A stretch of 64,000 nt of DNA from Struthio camelus (Eukaryota; Chordata; Aves; Struthioniformes; Struthionidae): assembly GCF_040807025.1 (NCBI RefSeq), contig NC_090981.1:69945645-70009644 (forward strand), given 5' to 3'. Below, piece after piece: positions 50,401 through 60,200 of this stretch. The position numbers and the translations under genes were made by a program. Numbering within the stretch: the stretch's first letter is position 1; each line of letters starts with the position of its first letter. The notes below the pieces were generated by a model, which made no database searches, was not told the DNA's origin, and saw only the letters and a program-made list of their open reading frames with translations.

Positions 50401-53400
50401 CTGGGTCCCCGGCGATGGGCCGTGCTGGGGCCGGCGTGCCTGAGCCCGAGCCCGAGAGCGGGCTCCTGGGTCCCCGGCGATGGGCCGTGCTGGGGCCGGC
50501 GTGCCTGAGCCCGAGCCCGAGAGCGGGCTCCTGGGTCCCCAGTGATGGGCCGTGCTGGGGCCGGCGTGCCTGAGCCCGAGCTCGAGAGCGGGCTCCTGGG
50601 TCCCCGGTGATGGGCCGTGCTGGGGCCGGCGTGCCTGAGCCCGAGCTCGAGAGCGGGCTCCTGGGTCCCCGGTGATGGGCCGTGCTGGGGCCGGCGTGCC
50701 TGAGCCCGAGCCCGGGAGCGGGCTCCTGGGTCGCTAGTGATGGGCCGTGCTGGGGCCGGCGTGCCTGAGCCCAAGCCCGGGAGCGGGCTCCTGGGTCCCC
50801 GGTGATGGGCCGTGCTGGGGCCGGCGTGCCTGAGCCCGAGCCCGAGAGCGGGCTCCTGGGTCCCTAGTGATGGGCCGTGCTGGGGCCGGCGTGCCTGAGC
50901 CCGAGCCCGAGAGCGGGCTCCTGGGTCCCCGGCGATGGGCCGTGCTGGGGCCGGCGTGCCTGAGCCCGAGCCCGGGAGCGGGCTCCTGGGTCCCCAGTGA
51001 TGGGCTGTGCTGGGGCCGGCGTGCCTGAGCCCGAGCCCGAGAGCGGGCTCCTGGGTCCCTAGTGATGGGCCGTGCTGGGGCCGGCGTGCCTGAGCCCGAA
51101 CCCGGGAGCGGGCTCCTGGGTCCCCGGTGATGGGCCGTGCTGGGGCCGGCGTGCCTGAGCCCGAGCCCGGGAGCGCGCTCCTGGGTCCCCAGTGATGGGC
51201 CGTGCTGGGGCCGGCGTGCCTGAGCCCGAGCCCGAGAGCGGGCTCCTGGGTCCCCGGCGATGGGCCGTGCTGGGGCCGGCGTGCCTGAGCCCGAGCCCGA
51301 GAGCGGGCTCCTGGGTCCCCGGCGATGGGCCGTGCTGGGGCCGGCGTGCCTGAGCCCGAGCCCGAGAGCGGGCTCCTGGGTCCCCGGCGATGGGCCGTGC
51401 TGGGGCCGGCGTGCCTGAGCCCGAGCCCGGGAGCGGGCTCCTGGGTCCCTACTGATGGGCCGTGCTGGGGCCGGCGTGCCTGAGCCCGAGCCCGAGAGCG
51501 GGCTCCTGGGTCCCCAGTGATGGGCCGTGCTGGGGCCGGCGTGCCTGAGCCCGAGCCCGGGAGCGGGCTCCTGGGTCCCCGGCGATGGGCAGTGCTGGGG
51601 CCGGCGTGCCTGAGCCCGAGCCCGAGAGCGGGCTCCTGGGTCCCCGGCGATGGGCCGTGCTGGGGCCGGCGTGCCTGAGCCCGAGCCCGAGAGCGGGCTC
51701 CTGGGTCCCCGGCGATGGGCCGTGCTGGGGCCGGCGTGCCTGAGCCCGAGCCCGAGAGCGGGCTCCTGGGTCCCCGGCGATGGGCCGTGCTGGGGCCGGC
51801 GTGCCTGAGCTCGCGCCCGAGAGCGGGCTCCTGGGTCCCCGGCGATGGGCCGTGCTGGGGCCGGCGTGCCTGAGCCCGAGCCCGAGAGCGGGCTCCTGGG
51901 TCCCTAGTGATGGGCCGTGCTGGGGCCGGCGTGCCTGAGCCCGAGCCCGAGAGCGGGCTCCTGGGTCCCCGGTGATGGGCTGTGCTGGGGCCGGCGTGCC
52001 TGAGCCCGAGCCCGGGAGCGGGCTCCTGGGTCCCCGGTGATGGGCCGTGCTGGGGCCGGCGTGCCTGAGCCCGAGCCCGAGAGCGGGCTCCTGGGTCCCC
52101 GGCGATGGGCCGTGCTGGGGCCGGCGTGCCTGAGCCCGAGCCCGGGAGCGGGCTCCTGGGTCCCCAGTGATGGGCTGTGCTGGGGCCGGCGTGCCTGAGC
52201 CCGAGCCCGAGAGCGGGCTCCTGGGTCGCTAGTGATGGGCCGTGCTGGGGCCGGCGTGCCTGAGCCCGAGCCCGAGAGCGGGCTCCTGGGTCCCCGGCGA
52301 TGGGCCGTGCTGGGGCCGGCGTGCCTGAGCCCGAGCCCGAGAGCGGGCTCCTGGGTCCCCGGTGATGGGCTGTGCTGGGGCCGGCGTGCCTGAGCCCGAG
52401 CCCGGGAGCGGGCTCCTGGGTCCCCAGTGATGGGCTGTGCTGGGGCCGGCGTGCCTGAGCCCGAGCCCGAGAGCGGGCTCCTGGGTCCCCAGTGATGGGC
52501 CGTGCTGGGGCCGGCGTGCCTGAGCCCGAACCCGGGAGCGGGCTCCTGGGTCCCCGGTGATGGGCCGTGCTGGGGCCGGCGTGCCTGAGCCCGAGCCCGA
52601 GAGCGGGCTCCTGGGTCCCCGGCGATGGGCCGTGCTGGGGCCGGCGTGCCTGAGCCCGAGCCCGAGAGCGGGCTCCTGGGTCCCCGGCGATGGGCCGTGC
52701 TGGGGCCGGCGTGCCTGAGCCCGAGCCCGAGAGTGGGCTCCTGGGTCCCCGGCGATGGGCCGTGCTGGGGCCGGCGTGCCTGAGCCCGAGCCCGAGAGTG
52801 GGCTCCTGGGTCCCCAGTGATGGGCCGTGCTGGGGCCGGCGTGCCTGAGCCCGAGCCCGGGAGCGGGCTCCTGGGTCGCTAGTGATGGGCCGTGCTGGGG
52901 CCGGCGTGCCTGAGCCCGAGCCCGGGAGCGGGCTCCTGGGTCCCCGGTGATGGGCCGTGCTGGGGCCGGCGTGCCTGAGCCCGAGCCCGAGAGCGGGCTC
53001 CTGGGTCCCTAGTGATGGGCCGTGCTGGGGCCGGCGTGCCTGAGCCCGAGCCCGGGAGCGGGCTCCTGGGTCCCCGGTGATGGGCCGTGCTGGGGCCGGC
53101 GTGCCTGAGCCCGAGCCCGAGAGCGGGCTCCTGGGTCCCCGGTGATGGGCCGTGCTGGGGCCGGCGTGCCTGAGCCCGAGCCCGGGAGCGGGCTCCTGGG
53201 TCCCCGGCGATGGGCCGTGCTGGGGCCGGCGTGCCTGAGCCCGAGCCCGGGAGCGGGCTCCTGGGTCCCTACTGATGGGCCGTGCTGGGGCCGGCGTGCC
53301 TGAGCCCGAGCCCGAGAGCGGGCTCCTGGGTCCCCGGTGATGGGCCGTGCTGGGGCCGGCGTGCCTGAGCCCGAGCCCGAGAGCGGGCTCCTGGGTCCCC

Positions 53401-56188
53401 GGTGATGGGCCGTGCTGGGACCGGCGTGCCTGAGCCCGAGCTCGGGAGCGGGCTCCTGGGTCCCCGGCGATGGGCCGTGCTGGGGCCGGCGTGCCTGAGC
53501 CCGAGCCCGAGAGCGGGCTCTTGGGGTCCTAGTGATGGGCCGTGCTGGGGCCGGCGTGCCTGAGCCCAAGCCCAGGAGCGGGCTCCTGGGTCCCCGGCGA
53601 TGGGCCGTGCTGGGGCCGGCGTGCCTGAGCCCGAGCCCAGGAGCGGGCTCCTGGGTCCCCGGCGATGGGCCGTGCTGGGGCCGGCGTGCCTGAGCCCGAG
53701 CCCGAGAGCGGGCTCCTGGGTCCCCGGCGATGGGCCGTGCTGGGGCCGGCGTGCCTGAGCCCGAGCCCGAGAGCGGGCTCCTGGGTCCCCAGCGATGGGC
53801 CGTGCTGGGGCCGGCGTGCCTGAGCCCGAGCCCGAGAGCGGGCTCCTGGGTCCCCGGCGATGGGCCGTGCTGGGGCCAGCGTGCCTGAGCCCGAGAGCGG
53901 GCTCCTGGGTCCCCGGTGATGGGCTGTGCTGGGGCCGGCGTGCCTGAGCCCGAGCCCGGGAGCGGGCTCCTGGGTCCCCGGTGATGGGCTGTGCTGGGGC
54001 CGGCGTGCCTGAGCCCGAGCCCGAGAGCGGGCTCCTGGGTCCCCGGCGATGGGCCGTGCTGGGGCCGGCGTGCCTGAGCCCGAGCCCGGGAGCGGGCTCC
54101 TGGGTCCCCAGTGATGGGCTGTGCTGGGGCCGGCGTGCCTGAGCCCGAGCCCGAGAGCGGGCTCCTGGGTCGCTAGTGATGGGCCGTGCTGGGGCCGGCG
54201 TGCCTGAGCCCGAGCCCGAGAGCGGGCTCCTGGGTCCCTAGTGATGGGCCGTGCTGGGGCCGGCGTGCCTGAGCCCGAGCCCGAGAGCGGGCTCCTGGGT
54301 CCCCGGTGATGGGCTGTGCTGGGGCCGGCGTGCCTGAGCCTGAGCCCGGGAGCGGGCTCCTGGGTCCCCGGCGATGGGCCGTGCTGGGGCCGGCGTGCCT
54401 GAGCCCGAGCCCGAGAGCGGGCTCCTGGGTCCCCGGCGATGGGCCGTGCTGGGGCCGGCGTGCCTGAGCCCGAGCCCGAGAGCGGGCTCCTGGGTCCCTA
54501 GTGATGGGCCGTGCTGGGGCCGGCGTGCCTGAGCCCGAGCCCGGGAGCGGGCTCCTGGGTCCCCGGTGATGGGCCGTGCTGGGGCCGGCGTGCCTGAGCC
54601 CGAGCCCGAGAGCGGGCTCCTGGGTCCCCGGCGATGGGCCGTGCTGGGGCCGGCGTGCCTGAGCCCGAGCCCGAGAGCGGGCTCTTGGGGTCCCCGGTGA
54701 TGGGCCGTGCTGGGGCCGGCGTGCCTGAGCCCGAGCCCGGGAGCGGGCTCCTGGGTCCCCGGCGATGGGCCGTGCTGGGGCCGGCGTGCCTGAGCCCGAG
54801 CCCGAGAGCGGGCTCCTGGGTCCCCGGCGATGGGCCGTGCTGGGGCCGGCGTGCCTGAGCCCGAGCCCGAGAGCGGGCTCCTGGGTCCCTAGTGATGGGC
54901 CGTGCTGGGGCCGGCGTGCCTGAGCCCGAGCCCGGGAGCGGGCTCCTGGGTCCCTACTGATGGGCCGTGCTGGGACCGGCGTGCCTGAGCCCGAGCTCGG
55001 GAGCGGGCTCCTGGGTCCCCGGCGATGGGCCGTGCTGGGGCCGGCGTGCCTGAGCCCGAGCCCGAGAGCGGGCTCTTGGGGTCCTAGTGATGGGCCGTGC
55101 TGGGGCCGGTGTGCCTGAGCCCGAACCCGGGAGCGGGCTCCTGGGTCCCCGGCGATGGGCCGTGCTGGGGCCGGCGTGCCTGAGCCCGAGCCCGGGAGCG
55201 GGCTCCTGGGTCCCCGGCGATGGGCCGTGCTGGGGCCGGCGTGCCTGAGCCCGAGCCCGAGAGCGGGCTCCTGGGTCCCTAGTGATGGGCCGTGCTGGGG
55301 CCGGCGTGCCTGAGCCCGAGCCCGAGAGCGGGCTCCTGGGTCCCCGGCGATGGGCCGTGCTGGGGCCGGCGTGCCTGAGCTCGCGCCCGGGAGCGGGCTC
55401 CTGGGTCCCCGGCGATGGGCCGTGCTGGGGCCGGCGTGCCTGAGCCCGAGCCCGAGAGCGGGCTCCTGGGTCCCTAGTGATGGGCCGTGCTGGGGCCGGC
55501 GTGCCTGAGCCCGAGCCCGAGAGCGGGCTCCTGGGTCCCCGGCGATGGGCCGTGCTGGGGCCGGCGTGCCTGAGCCCGAGCCCGAGAGCGGGCTCCTGGG
55601 TCCCCGGCGATGGGCCGTGCTGGGGCCGGCGTGCCTGAGCTCGCGCCCGAGAGCGGGCTCCTGGGTCCCCGGCGATGGGCCGTGCTGGGGCCGGCGTGCC
55701 TGAGCCCGAGCCCGAGAGCGGGCTCCTGGGTCCCCGGCGATGGGCCGTGCTGGGGCCGGCGTGCCTGAGCTCGCGCCCGGGAGCGGGCTCCTGGGTCCCC
55801 GGCGATGGGCCGTGCTGGGGCCGGCGTGCCTGAGCCTGAGCCCGAGAGCGGGCTCCTGGGTCCCCGGCGATGGGCCGTGCTGGGGCCGGCGTGCCTGAGC
55901 CCGAGCCCGGGAGCGGGCTCCTGGGTCACTAGTGATGGGCCGTGCTGGGGCCGGCGTGCCTGAGCCCGAGCCCGAGAGCGGGCTCCTGGGTCCCCGGCGA
56001 TGGGCCGTGCTGGGGCCGGCGTGCCTGAGCCCGAGCCCGGGAGCGGGCTCCTGGGTCCCCGGTGATGGGCCGTGCTGGGGCCGGCGTGCCTGAGCCCGAG
56101 CCCGAGAGCGGGCTCCTGGGTCCCCGGCGATGGGCCGTGCTGGGGCCGGCGTGCCTGAGCCCGAGCCCGAGAGCGGGCTCCTGGGGCA
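41421..56188. repeat. large 65-bp tandem array, about 227 units (14.77 kb)
   Basis: The unit starts GATGGGCCGTGCTGGGGCCG, continues GCGTGCCTGAGCCCGAGCCC and ends GAGAGCGGGCTCCTGGGTCC plus a 5-base variable end. Starts at 41421, 41486 and 41551 fix the period at 65 bp. Common variants are the end CCGGT, CCGGC, CCAGT, CTAGT or GCTAGT; GAGAGC versus GGGAGC; GGGCTG versus GGGCCG; and a 6-bp deletion of one GCCCGA giving 59-bp units (for example near 42035, 43525, 45725, 46375, 47805, 49870, 50195 and 53890). Each unit carries about seven CpGs. Because 65 is not a multiple of three, frames rotate through the units. The minus strand of the consensus lacks stops in all frames, and only the CTAGT-type variants introduce TAG. 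Open frames of up to 723 codons are therefore expected and are not called as genes. Confidence 0.98.
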
Positions 56189-56225
56189 GGCAGCGTGTCC
56201 AAGCATGGGCTTCAGGCACAGCTCT
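56189..56225. repeat. leftover monomer of the 32-bp minisatellite (right flank)
   Basis: Directly after the last 65-bp unit, the sequence CAGCGTGTCCAAGCATGGGC followed by TTCAGGCACAGC matches the units of the degenerate array at 41131-41420 (for example CAGGGTGTCCAAGCGTGGGC at about 41251-41270). The large array is thus bracketed by remnants of one older repeat. Confidence 0.75.
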
Positions 56226-56450
56226 GTGTGGCTCTGCATGGCATGGTGTGGCACTTCAAAGCACAGCGTGGCGGAGTGGGGCGCTGCATGGCACTGCATG
56301 GTGCAGTGCGGCACGGCATGGCGCAGCACGGCACAGCATGGCATTACTCAGCACGGCACAGTACGGCGTGGCACAGCCCAGCACAGCATGGGACTGCATG
56401 GTGCAGCGTGGCACGGCATGGGACAGCGCAGCACGGTATGGCCGCGCTCG
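56226..56450. repeat. GCATG/GCACG pentamer-like degenerate repeat
   Basis: The stretch is made of GGCAT, GGCAC, GCAGC and similar blocks at roughly 5- and 10-base spacing, with many GCATGGCAC and CAGCACGGCA variants. It gives Cys/His/Ala-rich translated frames in both directions, which I treat as repeat by-products. It separates the 65-bp array from the CpG island on the right. Confidence 0.85.
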
Positions 56451-56969
56451 GCCAGTCGCAGCACGGTGCAGCGTGCTGGCAGTGCCGGGGCGAGGGGCCG
56501 GAGCAGGCCGTGGCTGGCGGAGGGCGCAAGGGCAGCGGCGGCGGGGCCGAAGCAGGCGCGGATGGGCCGCGGGTCGGGCTGGTGCGGAAGGGCTCGGGGG
56601 TCTCGGAGGGACGCGGCCTCGCCGCGGGGCCGAGCGGGCGCCTGGGCCAGGAGCCATTTTGTGGGGCGGGCCGGCGCGGCGGGGCCCTCTCGCCCGGCGC
56701 CCCGCCGCCGGCTGCCTGCCCGGAGCGCCTCAAGGGCAGCCGAACGGCGGCGGGGAAAATCCCGTCGAGCCGCCAAGTCGGGTCTGTGAGGAGCGGGTAA
56801 GGGAAGGGTTCTGCCGGCATGTCGCTGTGCGGAAATGGCTTTCTCCAGGGGAGGGAGGCGCGCGTGTGGATGGTGTGGGCAGCGAGGGCTGCGGCGAGGG
56901 GAGACGGCGCGGCCCCGGGCCGGCGAGGAGCGGGGAGGGCGGCGGGCGCGGCGCTGGGCCCGGGCCCCA

Positions 56970-56990
56970 CGGCGGCGGCGGCGGCGGCGG
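56970..56990 (+). repeat. (CGG)7 trinucleotide repeat
   Basis: Seven uninterrupted CGG triplets inside the CpG island, in what may be a 5' untranslated region. CGG tracts in such positions are length-variable in vertebrate genes; this one is short. Confidence 0.95.
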
Positions 56991-57138
56991 CACGAGGGGG
57001 CCGGCGTGACGTCGCTCCGCGGCCACCCTCGGCCCGTGGGGAGCGCGGGGAGAGGGCGAGCGCGCCTGGCGGCCCCGCTCCCCGCGCGCGGCCGGGCCCA
57101 TCCCGGGAGGATTTTTATTGCGGTCTCTTTGTTAGCTG

Positions 57139-57178
57139 CAGGCAGGCAGGCAGGCGGTTGGGCGGGCGGGCGGGCGCG
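57139..57178 (+). repeat. tetranucleotide tracts CAGG then GCGG
   Basis: About four CAGG units run after a short spacer into about four GCGG units, just upstream of the strong splice donor at 57209/57210. If the donor is used, the tracts would lie in the first exon. Confidence 0.85.
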
Positions 57179-57206
57179 CAGAGCCCCAGCTCCCGCCAGG
57201 TTGTGG

Positions 57207-57215
57207 GAGGTAAGT
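57207..57215 (+). other. candidate splice donor
   Basis: GAG followed by GTAAGT is close to the vertebrate U1 consensus; the proposed exon would end at 57209. Its place at the downstream edge of a CpG island is typical of first-exon donors. A second, weaker candidate (GCGG then GTAAGG) would end an exon at 56796. No partner acceptor can be assigned; a TCTTCCTTAG acceptor-like site ends near 57873. Confidence 0.5.
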
Positions 57216-57228
57216 GGGGGAGGAGAAG

Positions 57229-57297
57229 GGCGCGCGCGCGCGTGCGGGGTGGGACGGGGACGGCCCCGGCCCCGGCCCCGGCCCCGGCCCCGGCCCG
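57229..57297 (+). repeat. GC dinucleotide run and (GGCCCC)5 hexanucleotide repeat
   Basis: A short alternating GC run at about 57229-57241 is followed by five tandem GGCCCC units at 57262-57291 and a partial sixth. On the minus strand the hexamer reads GGGGCC. It lies about 50 bp downstream of the candidate first-exon splice donor, so it would be intronic. Confidence 0.92.
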
Positions 57298-60200
57298 GCG
57301 GGGACGGCGCCCCACGGCCGCGGCGGACGCGGCCCCGGCCGTTTTCAGGGGCTCGTTGGCAACTCAGCCAGGGTTGCCATAGCTTTTTATGTAGGGTGAC
57401 CAGAACCGGCTGGAACCGGTTTGAGGCAGATCAGCTCCTGAACACAATGCAGTCACTGAGCTGCTGCACGGGGATAGCTTCCTCCCTTCATGGCAGCCAA
57501 AAGCAGAGGAGCTTGCAGAAAGATACCATCCCAAAACAGTATGTGAATGCACACTTTAGACACACAGCACTGGTATGTGGCTAATGTAGTCATAAAGGGT
57601 TCTGTGTATGAATGTACATATTTGCAGTAACTGAGATTACTTGGGCTTTTCATGCCTTTTTATGCTTAAGGAATGGGCAAGAGCTGAGATTTATGACCCT
57701 TATTAAAATATTTTTGCTTTGCAAGGGTGGGACACTGGTTATGCAGTCTATTTTAAGCTAAACTAAATAAAATTGATTGAATGATTTGTAATTGTAGTTC
57801 TGCTTGTGACTGGAGAATGCTGCTTTGCATGCTGTTTTATTTACAGGCTGCTGTCTTGTCGCTTTCTTCCTTAGGAGACGTGGGGGGGGGGCGGCTGTGT
57901 GTTGCTGAAAGGCCAAAAGGAAACAATATTGTTGTAGAATTGTGCATAAAAGCATTGCAAAGATGCTGTAAGGCATACTCTCTTTTTTTTCCCCTTTTTT
58001 TTCCTTGTAGGCCTATTGATTGGGGCTGCCTTTAACCCTTTCATATTTGCAGAGGTAATGCATCTGTGACAGTAACTGAGCATTGGCTAAAAAATCTTTC
58101 AAAGGTCAAGGTTCACAAGGTGAGACGCGGTGTTTTGGGTATGACTGTAATGATAGCATGAAGGTACATGTATGTGAAAAGTAAACGTGGCTCCTGATTG
58201 CGCGCTTGGCACGTTAGTAGAGAGACAATGGTTTAAATGTTAGCAAAGAAATGCTGTTAACCTCCTCCAGGTTTAATGGGATTAAAGCTGTTATGTGTAA
58301 AGACTTACTGATATCTTGGCTAAATACAGTATCTTTATTTAAAATAGCCCAGATATACATTTTTATCACAATGCAGTCATAAAGAATAGGCCTCTGAGTG
58401 ACAATCATAAATCGTGGACCACATGGCAGCGAACCGCTCCGTGTTGCGTTGCAGCGTTAGGCGCTCGGAATTTGCTGTCTGCTTGTTTAAAGGTCGATTG
58501 TTTGGCCGCATCTAAGTGACCTGGTGCTTATTTCTGAATTCAGGTCCTTAACGTTAAACATGTACTTCATATATGCCACACAGGAAAACGCATGAAAGGA
58601 GTAGTGTGGATGATGTTTCGTAAGCTGTTTTAACCCAGGGAGGATTTTTGCAGCCAAGTGCAAAGATGCGTTTTAGAGGTTTGATGGAGCTCCAGCGGAT
58701 TATTAGTGGCATGAATTATAATATTGTGCAGTAATGAAGTAAGAATAGGAAACCGGATGGGCAGTGCATCAGCTCCTGAGGGATGGCTACTTTTAACTCA
58801 AAGCTTCACAGCAACGGATAATGGATAGGATTTTTTTTTTTTTTTAACTTCATCTGAAAAATAAATGTGTACTAAGATTTGAGCTGGCATTTGCATCTTA
58901 TACTGAAAGCTGGAGGACTCGGAGAGAGGGAGAGGGGGAGAGGGAAGAAAGCAGTAATGAATATAGCAAAGGGAAGAACAAAGGCTGTTAGAGCTTACAC
59001 ACTGGAGCACTAAACATTTTGCCTTGGGGATTCTTTTGCTAGAACTGTTACTTCCTATAACAGGAAATCAGCAACTCTAGAATTGTATCCAGTACGATTT
59101 AAAAAAAAAATCTAACCAGTCCTGGCTGTTAGCTGGTTTGGTAATCTACAATCAAGAGAAATATGGAGGAAAAACATTGAAGTGTTTTAGGCTGGTGTGC
59201 AGTGAGGGTCTTTTCCTCTGTGCTCAGCAAAATAAAGTAGGCAGCATTAAAAGCCTTGAGAGATTGTGGATATTTGGTAAGTTGTATGGTAGCTGATGAT
59301 AGGTAGGGTGTCTGCATCAGAGAGTGACAGATAAAAGGGAACCTTTTTATTCTGACTGCAGTAGATTACATAAGGTATTTAGAAATGAATTGTAGCTGAG
59401 TGAAAATAGCATGCTAATGTTTAGCCTGAAAATGTATTTGTGTCGCTTTTAATGCAGATAGAATGTATTGTTTCTCAGATTTTATAGGGCAGTAAATAGC
59501 ATGTGTGGTGGAACAAAATGTCTAGCAGATCACTGTGCTTATTTCTGTTCATATTTTTCATAATTTGAATGCAGAGGTTCTATATTTGACTATAGGCATC
59601 TGTAGCAGAATTATGCTTGCAAACATGAATTCATGGTGCATGATAGGAATAGTATCTATTGCTGCTGATGATGCATGCTCTTTTCCAAGTGTGAGCTAAA
59701 ATTCATATGTTCCATGAGAGCACCTTTTAGAATTTTTTTTTTCCTCTACCAGAATAGTAAGCTGCTTTAAAATTGTAAGTACTCGAATTGTCACAAAATT
59801 CAATGTATCTGTTTTATTTGGATTATGGAACAAGATCTGTACTATGAAATTTTTATTTTTAGCAAAGGAGGTTTTGCCTTTGCAGGGATTTTTTAGGCTG
59901 TAAGATGAGAAACCTGAATAGATGCTGGAGTCTGCAGTATTCTTGGTGAGTTTTATTTTTTTTAGATTAATAATATTCATAAACTCTCTTTACCAGATTT
60001 TGATTTTGCACGTAGGCCGGCTTTCCAACGGAAAATGCTGCTTAATGTTGGAGGGTTGGTCCTCTGTATCAGTAATCTCATGATCTCATCTTGCATTGAG
60101 GCTTGTCTCGGGTATTTGATCTTGAAAATAAGGGTAATGATTTATCAAGTTCCAAGTCGTTTTTGAGTGAAATAAGTAGTTTTATTTTTTTGGAAGTGTA

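Larger units (their letters stand above)
56455..57380 (+). promoter_or_regulatory. CpG island with promoter-like motifs, probable first exon of a rightward gene
   Basis: About 900 bp of very high GC and CpG density with no TATA box. Motifs seen on the plus strand include GCCATTTT (YY1-type, 56653-56660) next to a GGGGCGGG Sp1-type box (56663-56670), and TGACGTCG (CRE-like, 57007-57014). Two splice donor matches follow: GCGG then GTAAGG after 56796, and GGAG then GTAAGT after 57209. Sequence right of 57.38 kb drops to AT-rich composition, as a first intron would. Open frames up to 315 codons cross it, but they run out of the upstream repeats or lack any domain, so I favour a noncoding 5' exon. 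The gene cannot be named. Confidence 0.6.

Noticed and set aside
41421-56188. CRISPR array
   Set aside because: The units are contiguous with no unique spacers between repeats, and the genome is vertebrate.
41361-56344. Many minus-strand open frames (96 to 723 codons) and several plus-strand ones (74 to 93 codons) encoding repeats such as GLRHAGPSTAH
   Set aside because: They are translations of the 65-bp array in rotating frames. The repeat consensus has no minus-strand stops, so openness carries no coding information.
57229-57297. Identification of the neighbouring gene as C9orf72 from the GGGGCC-type repeat
   Set aside because: Only the short hexamer is shared; no exon, no flanking match that I recognise, and orientation does not fit a rightward gene.
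56062-57584. Frames of 187 to 315 codons across the right-hand CpG island
   Set aside because: They start inside tandem repeats or run through CG-rich DNA where stops are rare, overlap in all phases and show no recognised domain.
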